Below, in pieces: positions 22,696 to 30,892 of a stretch of 55,506 bases of DNA (the stretch's first letter is position 1; each line of letters opens with the position of its first letter). The notes beneath the pieces were generated by a model. It worked only from the letters and a program-made list of their open reading frames with translations. It was not told where the DNA came from and did no database searches. The translations under genes were made by a program, and so were the position numbers. This DNA is from Paulinella micropora. Its lineage: Eukaryota; Cercozoa; Imbricatea; Euglyphida. Where the stretch lies: the NCBI GenBank assembly GCA_009731375.1, contig BJOX01000356.1:171889-227394 (forward strand). Direction: 5' to 3'.

Positions 22696-23424
22696 CTATA
22701 CCCAAACCATTAAGATTAATCGCTTGGTCATTTTCGTCCGTCAAGTAAAATCTAAACACATTATTAGAACTTGCGGATAATGTTTTTCCGTATTCACTAC
22801 CAGAGCCGTCATAAATGACAGACCCAAAAGGAATTTCGTTGGCAGTGTATATTTCTTGTAGCACATGATTGTCTCCTTCCCCCACTAAGTCCGATTGAAG
22901 ATAAAGAGTTTTTTCACCAGTTAGAATAATTACATTTGGCGATTTAATAAAATTATTAGCAAAGAAATATGTTAAATTTCTATCGAACCCCAAAACCTCG
23001 TGAATACGGGTATCACCATCAAATATAGACCGCGGTTGAATTCCTTTATTCTCTGACACACTGAATGTTGATTTTCCATCTTCTGGGTCTATGTTGGTAT
23101 TATTACTGGATACCGCATAAGTATAATTATTGGGGCTGTCTGCGGTTAGCACCTCTGCCAGTTTATTTTTCAAGTTGTTCATTGTGTAGTTTCCCTCTGG
23201 TATCGTAATTAAAGCCTCATGCCCGTCTTTGGATAATGTAAAAGTATTATATGGTGAAGCCACTGAATAATACGACTTCGGCACATAAATATGTAATACT
23301 TTAGTGTGGGATTGTCTAGCCCCTTCATATTAACTTCGTGTGTAAAGTCGCTGTCTGTGCCTGTTATCCTATTTTTACTATTTATGTAATAGATACTCGA
23401 ACTTCTCCCACCTTTGTAGTCCAT
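22696..23424 (-). pseudogene. Penton / minor capsid protein (single jelly-roll), split and frameshifted
   Basis: The start MDYKGGRSSSIYYINSKNR at 23424, preceded by tataatataca, is followed by a one-base frameshift near 23300. A long second frame (to about 22696) then contains SYYSVASPYNTFTL and ends INLNGLG at the edge of the YR retrotransposon. The remaining C terminus is at 14545-14466. The N-terminal pattern (short start, YYINS...R, then a DFTHEV strand) is typical of polinton pentons, which sit at capsid vertices. Confidence 0.82.
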
Positions 23425-23448
23425 TGTATATTATACAAATAATATTTT

Positions 23449-23935
23449 TTACAAAAAGGTATCAAAGCCATACCCATTCTGTGCTTTTAATTTTTCCACT
23501 TCGTCTTCTTTTAAGTCTGTATAACCGCTTGCAAACTTAAATCGCACTCCTTTCGCCCGCTCCATTAAAAATCTCATACTATGCCAACCACACGTGTCTG
23601 AAGTGTCTGATTGTTGTTTCACTTGATTAACCTTCATTAACAAATAACTATCTGGATTACTTCGGTCAATTAGTTGTTTCATTTGTTGTTGAAAGTCTTC
23701 TGTTGGCTCGTAAAGTGCTAATGGGTCATACACTTCAACACTCCTGTCTTTATCTAGACTTATCTATACGGCGATCCAATGAGACCCTGCTTGTTTGTGA
23801 TCATCTAAGTTCATAATAAATCCGTATCGCTTTCTGCTTCCTGGCTTCAACTTGTAGATTTCATCACTGGCTATCGCTTCAAGATACCATCCATATTTTT
23901 CATTATGTCATCTATTTCATTAGTCATTAGTCCCC
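23449..23935 (-). pseudogene. Adenain-like maturation cysteine protease, broken
   Basis: The C-terminal part (23733-23449) has VYDPLALYEPT and SDTCGWHSMRFLMER, where Cys in the DTCGWH box is the expected nucleophile. Upstream, in the same frame but beyond a TAG near 23765, bases encode GSHWIAV, with the catalytic His. Further upstream the frame runs back to a one-base deficit in an A-run near 23895. About 160-165 residues in all, close to adenovirus/polinton proteases. It would cleave capsid precursors. Confidence 0.8.
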
Positions 23936-25372
23936 GCCCCTCTCCCTCCTGCTGTGCCTCCTCTGGTTGCTGTGGCTCCTCTGGTTGCTGTAGCTTTGGC
24001 TGTAGGGGCGATCGTGATTGCACGCCCGTTTCGGGCTCTTCTGGTTGCTGTGTCTCTGGTTGCGAGTGCTTTGGTTGCTGTTGCTCATTTCTATATTTAT
24101 TTACAAGAGCATTAACATAATCTTTTTTTCTCATCGAATGAACCCATTCTTTTCGTGATAGATATTTTTTAATATTTTCCACTGAAAACACTTTATTAAT
24201 TAATTCTTCTAATCCTGCTCCCTGTTGTAAGCCTAAATATTCTGCTAGTTTTAATTTTACTTGTGCCTTATTGCTTCCTACATCAATTTTATGTTCTATA
24301 ATCTTTTCTATAATAAAATTTCCCCTGTCTGCTCTTCCAGAACCTAAAACATTTTTGCCTTCCTTTTGAAGTTTCTCTTTAAGCGCAGCCTCGAGAACTG
24401 GAATTAATAGCGATTTAATTTCTTTGCTGTCTTTTTCATCATCCTTAGGAACATAATTTACACCCGATTGAACAAACATTTTATATTTATGTGCATCCAT
24501 ATTTTGTGATAAATTAGCATTTAATATTGCTGTTTTTTCTTCGACTTCTTCTTTCTCCTTAAGTAATTTTTGCATTTCGCTCATTTTATGATTTAATTTC
24601 TGAAATTCTCGTATTTTTTCTGCTATGTCTGAAATTTTTTCAGGTTTCCAATTATCTACATCCAATTGAGAAAAACCAGCATCCATAACTAATTTTTTAT
24701 CTTTTACAAATTCTGGATTAGGTTTATGCTCTAGTTCAGGATCTGGCTGTGCTTGTTGTGCTTGTTGTGCCTGCGGTTGTGCCTGAACTTGTGTCAGTCC
24801 CTGTTGTGGTGGTGGCATAATATATTGATATTGCGGTGGCGGTGGTAATGCTTGTATCCGAGTTTTTCTGTCTTCTTCATATTTTACATCCTCTATGAGT
24901 TTTCTTTCTCTTCTTAATGTCCTATCTATTTCTTCTGTTCCCTATCCATTATCTCTTGTCTTTCCTTCGCATCGGCTATGTCTTTTCTTTCTTGCCTCTT
25001 CTTCTCCTCGTCTAAATCCTCCCTTGCTATCTTATCTTTTTTCTCTATAGCCTCAATGCCCTCATACTTTTCTTTTCTGAGTTTATCTAAGTGGTCTTGA
25101 ATTGCTGTTCTTGTATTTTGTTCAATCTCTGACAGGCTCTGGACTTTTCTTAAGTCTTCTTTTTGCTTAGGTGCTCGCTTTGCTTTTGGTCTGCTTAAGT
25201 ATTTCATAAAAAATTTAACAATTTGAAGTGTGCTCATATCATTTGTTTTCTTACCGAAATTAAGATAATATTTTTTACTCTTCTGGATAATGTACGGCCT
25301 CCCGCTCTTATTTCTATAAACCCGAGGCGGACGGACTTTCGCCCTTTTCGCATTCTTAGTCTTAGCGACCAT
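23871..25372 (-). pseudogene. Basic / coiled-coil core-like protein upstream of the protease
   Basis: Two ORFs, 25372-24926 (148 aa) and 24818-23871 (315 aa), are joined by one shift near 24940, since the bases between stay open in the second frame. The N terminus is basic (KRAKVRPPRVYRNKSGRPYI), the middle Glu/Lys-rich and coiled-coil-like, followed by a PQ-rich linker, a helical domain and a Gln/Pro/Glu repeat tail that runs into the protease reading frame. The ATG at 25372 is preceded by aaatataca. A core or scaffold protein is inferred. Confidence 0.6.
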
Positions 25373-25423
25373 TGTATATTTTTAACAAAAAAATATTTCC
25401 TCATAATTTCAAACAAAATATAT

Positions 25424-25750
25424 TTAGAATTTGAGTGCCCCTCGTCCGCTCTGCTTACCATAACCAAGTTTCGCAGCGGTAGACCCTATACGAGACGCAC
25501 ATGGTACTCCGACATCACCAAGGGCATTCGCAGTCTTTGAAATAATCTTGTTATCGCGAAGGAACTTATTCACAGCCATTGCTGTCTTACCGACCTTTGC
25601 CCAGTTAATTTTACCGCCAGCCTGTCCCTTGCCTCCTTGCTTCTTCTTCCTTCCAGTTTTCTTTTTACCTCCAGCCATATTTGTGCTTGAGTTAATTGTT
25701 CGTTTGCGGATTGTTGGAATGAATTCAACACGAGTTGTTTTCACTACCAT
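25424..25750 (-). CDS. Small basic core/minor capsid protein, pX-like
   Basis: A 108-aa intact ORF, ATG preceded by catatattat. The N-terminal third is very basic (GGKKKTGRKKKQGGKGQAGG). It is followed by a helix (VNKFLRDNKIISKTANAL) and a C-terminal segment ending SAAKLGYGKQ-like. This layout resembles the small core-type proteins reported for adintoviruses/polintons and compared with adenovirus pX. It lies between the core-like protein and the ATPase on the same strand. DNA condensation or capsid stabilisation is inferred. Confidence 0.65.
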   Translation of the reverse strand: MVVKTTRVEFIPTIRKRTINSSTNMAGGKKKTGRKKKQGGKGQAGGKINWAKVGKTAMAVNKFLRDNKIISKTANALGDVGVPCASRIGSTAAKLGYGKQSGRGALKF

Positions 25751-25810
25751 ATAATATATGAAAAAAAATTTTATTTATAAGATAATTTTTATTTTAAACG
25801 AAAATTAAAA

Positions 25811-25845
25811 TTCGTCTCGCAAGCGGGACAATTGACTATCGCAAG
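25811..25845. other. Two adjacent hairpins at the 3' end of the ATPase gene
   Basis: GTCTCGCAAGCGGGAC (stem 7 with one G-T pair) is followed by the perfect palindrome GACTATCGCAAGCGATAGTC (8-bp stem, CAAG loop). The second overlaps the ATPase stop at 25836-25838. Both loops contain CAAG or AA. A transcript-end signal is possible. Confidence 0.55.
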
Positions 25846-26561
25846 CGATAGTCGAAATTCTTCCGCAATTCATCATCAACACTTGAAACATAAAGAAAAT
25901 TAAATCGTTCCATTGTAGCCTCGTGATACTTTTCCAGAAAGTAATCAAAGTCGAAAGATAAGTCTAAATGTTTATACACGAGTTACATTTTGTCCCGAGA
26001 CTGGCCAGGAAAGATTAATAAATAATCTAATTGTTTAATGGCTTCTGGCCGTAGGTCGTTCAGATACTGACTAGACATAATCACCTTTGATTTATAGTGT
26101 CTGTTCTTTTTTAACAAATCACTTACGGACTTATCTCTTAATCCACTTCCTAAATGGTCCAAAACAAAAACAACCTCTGGCGAAATATACTTACTTGGCA
26201 TCTCTTTTGGTTCGGTAGTTTTCTTTTTTTCTTCTTTTCCGAAATAAAGAAATTGTGGTTTTCCATCGGTTCTTTATCATCCTGTTTAATTTCACCTTCT
26301 TGTTCTTCGTCTGGTTTGTTCAGTTTGTCTAACTCATAATCAATGACATTCCCACCATCTGATTTAAGAAAGGTATATATTGCCATCGGGTTTCCCCTGT
26401 TCTTAAAGTGCTTTACCATTGCTTTATAAATTTAGTCCTTGTGTATTGTTGAAGCAATAATGACAATACGGGTTTTTCTGTCTGTTGTCCGTTTCAGTAT
26501 TTCAAAGAGTGCTGTCGTTTTACCGCTCTTCTTACGGGCAAGCAGAAATATATTAGCATTC
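25836..26561 (-). pseudogene. FtsK/HerA genome-packaging ATPase, broken and fused to fibre repeats
   Basis: Walker A is LLARKKSGKTTAL near 26530. Walker B is VVFVLDHLGS near 26150, followed by a sensor-like VIMSSQYLNDLRPEA. After DKM there is a TAA near 25983, and the frame continues to a TAG at 25836. Another TAA lies after STIHKD near 26435, and the frame changes near 26200. It would pump DNA into the capsid. Upstream, the reading frame merges without a break into the fibre-like repeats (26561 up), with no ATG of its own. Confidence 0.85.
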
Positions 26562-27530
26562 GCCAGTCTCGTATCAAAATCCGTATTTGCTCTGGCTGTC
26601 GTATAGTAAAGGTTTGTTCCCTCTTCTAAGTTAGTAGTTGATTTAGTTGCGAGCCGTGTGTCAAAATTTGAATTATCTCGTGCGGTAGTGTAATATAAAT
26701 TAGTTCCCTCTGCTAAGTTGGTTGTGCTCTTGGTTGCTCATTGTGTATCAAACCTAGCATCAGTATAATATAAGTTTGTTCCTTCTGCTAAGTTAGTGGT
26801 TGATTTAGTCGCTAGCCGTGTGTCAAAGTCTGTATTTGCTCTTGCTGTCGTATAATATAAATTAGTGCCTTCTGCTAAGTTTGTTGTTGATTTAGTGGCG
26901 AGCCGTGGGTCAAAGTCTGTATTTGCTCTTGCTGTCGTACAATATAAATTAGTTCCTTCTGCTAAGTTGGTTGTACTCTTTGTAGCTAATTGAGTGTCAA
27001 ATCTCGCATTGGTGTAAAAAAGGTTCGTCCCCTCGGCTAAGTTAGTGGTTGATTTAGTCGCTAGCCGTGTGTCAAAATCTGTATTTGCTCTCGCTGTGGT
27101 ATAATATAAATTAGTTCCCTCTTTTAAGTCCGCGGTTGTTTTTAATAAAAGCCTAGCATCAAACCTACCATCAGTATAATATAGATTAGTGCCCTCTTTT
27201 AAGTCAGAGGTTGATTTGTTAGACAATCTTGTATCAAATCGTCCATCGGTATAATATAAATTACTACCTTCTTTTATGTCAGTTGTTGATTTTAAAGCGA
27301 GACGTGTGTCAAAGCGGTTATCAGTCCAATAATAATTAAGTCCTTCTTTTAGGTCTGTTGTTGATTTTAAAGCGAGACGTGTGTCAAATCGCGCATCAAA
27401 GATTTATTGGGTCGCCATCTTCTGGCACTCTGTCTGTGTTTAAACCCACTATGTTGGTATTAGTTAGGTCAAGGTTTGCGATTGAAAGGCTATCTGTCGC
27501 GATTTCAGACAAGCCTAGTAATTGACTCAT
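26562..27530 (-). pseudogene. Tail-fibre-like tandem repeat protein
   Basis: The start MSQLLGLSEIATDSLSIANL at 27530 is preceded by ttatata. A frameshift near 27400 leads into about a dozen repeats of the type TNLAEGTNLYYTTARANTDF / DTRLATKST, 17-26 residues each. Such LYYT..R repeats are common in phage tail fibres and similar adhesins. One TGA at 26738-26740 breaks the array, and the last repeat passes in frame into the ATPase. It is likely a host-attachment fibre. A second copy of its N terminus lies at 35650-35336. Confidence 0.75.
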
Positions 27531-27586
27531 TATATAAAATAAATATTTAATTTTAAAAATACTAAAATATAATAATCTTGGTATAA
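27531..27586. promoter_or_regulatory. Divergent AT-rich promoter region between fibre and acidic-protein genes
   Basis: Only 56 bases separate the two ATGs. Both start codons carry a TATA-like stretch immediately upstream (ttatata-ATG leftwards, gtataa-ATG rightwards). The same arrangement recurs at 35651-35725, so the divergent layout is conserved. Confidence 0.55.
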
Positions 27587-28117
27587 ATGACGTCTCCCGA
27601 AGCAAGTCGTAAGAACTGGGGAAAAGCAGTTGAAGGAATAAAAACTAAGAAACAACAAAAGATTGAAATAGCGAAAGAGAAATTAGCAAAGTGTAGAAAT
27701 GCTTATGTAGGCGATGATGAAGAGATGGAGGAAAAGATAAACCGCATTGCCGAAATGGGTGTTGCTAATGATATCATTAATGGAAAAGACTACAATGATA
27801 CACCAGAAGAAAGCAGTGAGAGCGATGAAGAATGTGATTTTACCGACATTATCGCAGAAAAGATGGCTAAGATGAAAATAAGAAGAAAGAGAGCGGAAGC
27901 AAAGAAGAAAGTAAGTAAAAAGCCTGTGCCTGAGCCTGAACCTGATGAGAGCGAAAGCGAAAGTGAAGAAAGTGAGGAGGAAGAGCAGAAGCCTAAACCT
28001 AAAAAAGGAAATGGTAAGAAGTCAAACATATCAGTTAATGTTTATAATCAAGCAGAGAAGCCAAGCAAGAAAGAAAAAAATAATGATGATGTCTCAAGGA
28101 TGTTTTTAAAATTCTAA
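27587..28117 (+). CDS. Conserved acidic/basic protein, 176 aa (module A)
   Basis: Starts MTSPEASRKNWGKAVEGI. The middle is helical and the region about 110-140 is an acidic Glu/Ser run (ESESEESEEEE). The end is NISVNVYNQAEKPSKKEKN then SRMFLKF. A relative at 35726-36239 shares SPEASR, the acidic run, VYNQ and the FLKF end. The low-complexity middle between conserved ends suggests an adaptor or DNA/capsid-associated protein. It is not a family I can name. Confidence 0.7.
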   Translation: MTSPEASRKNWGKAVEGIKTKKQQKIEIAKEKLAKCRNAYVGDDEEMEEKINRIAEMGVANDIINGKDYNDTPEESSESDEECDFTDIIAEKMAKMKIRRKRAEAKKKVSKKPVPEPEPDESESESEESEEEEQKPKPKKGNGKKSNISVNVYNQAEKPSKKEKNNDDVSRMFLKF

Positions 28118-28126
28118 TAATATAAT

Positions 28127-29161
28127 ATGGACTACAAACATAGTCAGCAACAACCACAAGAAACTCCTGAGCAGACAGAGCGGAAAGAAAAACTGGAAGA
28201 AGCAATTGAAATACACAAGCAATCAAAGCCCGCTAAGATATGGAACACAATAACAGCCCCCGAGGCAAAACCACTAAGCCAAGTATTTATTGATCTTAAT
28301 GGATATGTCAAAGGTTGCAACAAAGAAAGGTAATGCAAACTATACTTTCGGACTAGTAACCATTGATGTCTATAGCCGTCGTGGGTGGATTGAACCAATT
28401 AAAAATAAAACTACAGGTTATGTTTGGAAGGATTAAAGAAAATATTTACGAAAGAAGTCCCTAAAAATATTACTTCAGATAATGGCGGTGAGTTTAAGGG
28501 GCAAGTGGCTGAATACTTTAGACAAAACAATATTGAGCACAGACCTGTTCAAGTAGGCGATCACAGAACAATGGGAATAGTAGATAGATTTATTAGAACA
28601 ATACGGAATGAATTAAATTAAATATGGGAATTTCATGAAAATTTTCAATGGGTGCCGATTATTCATGAGGTTGTTGATGCTTATAATAAAACATATCATA
28701 CAACAATAAAAGCAGTTCCTATTAATGTTTATGAAGGGACTGAAAAGAACACACAGAAAATATATAGAAATCCTTTAATTCATGAATTTCCAAAGGGGAC
28801 AAGAGTAAGAAAAGAACTTGAACAAACTATTTTCTCAAAGGGAGATAAACAATTTAGTAAAACTATATTCAAGGTAAAAGCAAGAAAAGGCTTTAAGGTC
28901 ATACCCAGTGAAGAGGACTTAGTAAGGCCTAGTGAATTATTAAAGACTCATGTTGATGAGCAACCGGAAGAAGAAGAACCGGCAGAGCAGTTAGCCGATA
29001 AAGTTAAACAAATTACGAAAGAGAAAAAATATTAATTTATTAAATCATTAGATGTAAAACAGGAAAATATACGGACTAGCTCAAGACTACGAAAGAAAAA
29101 GGAAGTGTTAGACTTGTTATTTAATTACACAATCATAACAACCATTATTAGGCTTGCTTAG
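28127..29161 (+). pseudogene. INT-A: Retroviral-type (rve) integrase, copy A
   Basis: The ATG at 28127 follows taatataat. The first catalytic Asp is in VFIDLNGYV. A frameshift near 28320-28420 is followed by ITSDNGGEFKG (second Asp), then 34 residues later GIVDRFIRT, with Asp where Glu is usual. A TAA near 28620 replaces a hydrophobic residue. The C-terminal SH3-like part is FPKGTRVRKEL...FKVKARKGFKVI. A TAA at 29033-29035 is followed in frame by a tail with ENIRTSSRLRKKK that is conserved in copies B and C. It inserts element DNA into the host genome. Confidence 0.88.
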
Positions 29162-29639
29162 CTTCTCCAGTTTGAAAGCAAGCCTTGTAAATAGTTAACG
29201 GATCAAGGTTGTAATATGCGCTAATTTTTACGAGATTGTCCATCAAACGAAAAAGCCTTACCGAGTTATCAGGATAGACAGCGAGGCGGTAGTCGGGAAT
29301 TTGCTCAGGTTTCAAATCAGAATGGTAGCGATACATTGCAACCGCTGATCTGCCTTCCTTGTTCTCAGCCCAGAAATGAGCAATTCCTGCTTCTTTGTTT
29401 AGGTTATAGTAGTACGTGTGGCCTATTTCTGGAATAGGAACAACCCCAGGTGGTCGGCCACGAGGACGAGCTCCCTTCTTAGCTCCTCTTCCTAGTCCGA
29501 GCTCCCTCATTCGCTCCGCAGCATCATCAACCGGATCTGGCGCAGGTTGAGCAGGCAGTGGTTGAACCTGTTGAGCTTGCGCTGGTTCGCCAACAGGTTC
29601 CTCCGCTTGTTCTGGTTGTTGTCTTGCTCGCTGAGCCAT
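29148..29639 (-). CDS. Antisense ORF downstream of integrase A, 163-164 aa, unknown
   Basis: The ATG is at 29639. The N terminus is Gln/Ala/Pro-rich with a basic patch (KKGARPRGRPPG). The second half looks globular and beta-rich (GHTYYYNLNKEAGIAHFWAE, YRLAVYPDNSVRLFRLMD). Its codons are visibly GC-richer than neighbouring polinton genes. It overlaps the integrase tail by 14 bases, tail to tail. An ORF in the same position and strand follows integrases B and C. Function is unknown; it could be a captured host gene or a cargo gene. Confidence 0.6.
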   Translation of the reverse strand: MAQRARQQPEQAEEPVGEPAQAQQVQPLPAQPAPDPVDDAAERMRELGLGRGAKKGARPRGRPPGVVPIPEIGHTYYYNLNKEAGIAHFWAENKEGRSAVAMYRYHSDLKPEQIPDYRLAVYPDNSVRLFRLMDNLVKISAYYNLDPLTIYKACFQTGEAKQA

Positions 29640-29841
29640 CACCTACCCACATATCAAAAGCACAAAACACATATGTGGATAGTGCCTGAAAGCAGTTAAA
29701 TGATAATATAATAAATATGCCTTCAATGATAATATAATAAATATCGATTGTGCTTTTATTATGATCTTATGTGTATGTGTGCTGTGATGCTTGAAGAGGG
29801 GTGAGCGGGTAGGCAAGCACCACAAACACAAACAAGACCAC
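29640..29841. other. AT-rich intergenic spacer with short direct repeat
   Basis: About 200 bases without a credible gene. AATGATAATATAATAAATAT occurs twice near 29699-29745. Confidence 0.6.
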
Positions 29842-30326
29842 TTAATTATTAATGCTATTCCTGTTTTCTTCTGCAATCCTCATTCGTTTTTGGACATCTT
29901 TCAAATGTTTATTATATGCTTCAATTATGTTTTCAAAAGTCTTACCAACCTCAATTTGGTTCCTAGCATACATTTCATCCCTCTCGCTAAGTGGTTGCTT
30001 TCTTGTAGCTAACCAACTTTCAAGAAGTCTTAATTCTTTCTTTTTATTCTCATCTCTCTTTCTCTTTCGTTTCATTTTTTTGATAGCATCCTTTCTTTTA
30101 TTGCTTTCTTCAATTATTGCTAGCCTATCATCTATGACATTAAGTCGTTCCTCAAAATCCTCCTTCTGTTTATGTAATTCACTTATTTTTTCATTGATTA
30201 ATTCAATCCTATTTTCAACATATATTTTAGACCTTAATACTTTTGATTTTGGAATATCTTCATAATATTCCCACCAATCCTTTCCTCTTCCCTATCAACT
30301 TCTTCTCCTTCGTCTCCACTACTCAT
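29842..30326 (-). pseudogene. Conserved coiled-coil protein (module A), one frameshift
   Basis: Starts MSSGDEGEEVDREEER at 30326, shifts frame near 30275, then a long Lys/Glu coiled coil ends KKELRLLESWLA...DEMYARNQIEVGKTFENIIEAY. The C-terminal block is shared with 38789-39229 (LRLFEHWLSAE...DDEIKARKMIEGGK) and more weakly with 41536-42018 (ERRLMKHWKKQ...IEKIEALIDKGATF). It is the last gene before the right inverted repeat. Function is unknown; structural or DNA-bound roles are possible. Confidence 0.65.
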
Positions 30327-30333
30327 CACTACC

Positions 30334-30416
30334 TTCCCTGAAAATGAAATCAGTGGCAGATGCGAGATTGCCTGCTTCCCTGAAAATGAAATCAGTGGTA
30401 GATGCGAGATTGCGAA
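30334..30416 (+). repeat. Two tandem copies of a 42-bp unit
   Basis: TTCCCTGAAAATGAAATCAG begins at 30334 and 30376. The copies differ at one base in the middle (gcaga/gtaga). Confidence 0.9.
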
Positions 30417-30703
30417 AGCATGTGGTTGCTGATAATTATTTTTTTCCTTTTGTGGGTGGATGAAAAACTTTGATGTTGTCTGCGGCCCAATCTATCGGTT
30501 TTTTTTTGGTGTGTGGTGTGGTTTCCTTTTTTAATTTTTGGATGGCTTAATTTTTGGCGGATCGATGTGATTAGTTGCTTTGTGAGGTGGTTGGTGGCTT
30601 ATGTGATGTTGCTTTAAGGTTTCTTATTTTATAACAATTGTTGATGTGAATTATGATTTGTTTTTATGTTTTAAGTTCATTTTACCTTTTTTCTTATTGT
30701 GGA
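30417..30703. other. Non-coding right end of the polinton
   Basis: About 290 bases of T/G-rich sequence with no credible ORF, between the coiled-coil gene and the right inverted repeat. Confidence 0.6.
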
Positions 30704-30847
30704 TAACTTTTAACACTAAGGCTTATTTGCTTATAATTGCTTCTGTATTGTTAGTTTGCGAAGTGAAGAGTAAGGACGATAGAATGATTTTGATTCCTCC
30801 CGGGGTATGTATTGAAACTTTGCCCCAAAGTGGCACCCTATACTACT
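30704..30847 (-). repeat. Right terminal inverted repeat of the polinton
   Basis: Ends GGCACCCTATACTACT on the + strand, the reverse complement of the left end at 6241. About 144 bases with a few differences. Confidence 0.92.
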
Positions 30848-30853
30848 GTGAGT
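30848..30853. other. Right target-site duplication GTGAGT
   Basis: Directly abuts the right inverted repeat and equals 6235-6240. Confidence 0.9.
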
Positions 30854-30892
30854 GGACTTAGCGGAAATTTCAAATTTTCAAATGAAAATCAC

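Larger units (their letters stand above)
6241..30847. mobile_element. Polinton/Maverick-type DNA transposon (endogenous virus), with a nested retrotransposon
   Basis: Bounded by inverted repeats starting AGTAGTATAGGGTGCC and a matching 6-bp target duplication. Inside are the polinton hallmarks: protein-primed DNA polymerase B, retroviral-type integrase, FtsK/HerA ATPase, adenain-like protease, and double- and single-jelly-roll capsid proteins. The length is 24.6 kb, or about 16.5 kb without the YR retrotransposon at 14546-22695, a normal polinton size. Nearly every large gene has frameshifts or stops and the polymerase has a deletion, so this copy is not expected to be autonomous. Polintons are known as integrated virus-like elements of many eukaryotes. 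Confidence 0.93.

Noticed and set aside
26738-27390. Regular repeats considered as a CRISPR array
   Set aside because: The repeats are coding, in frame, of variable spacing and without unique spacers; they are fibre protein repeats.
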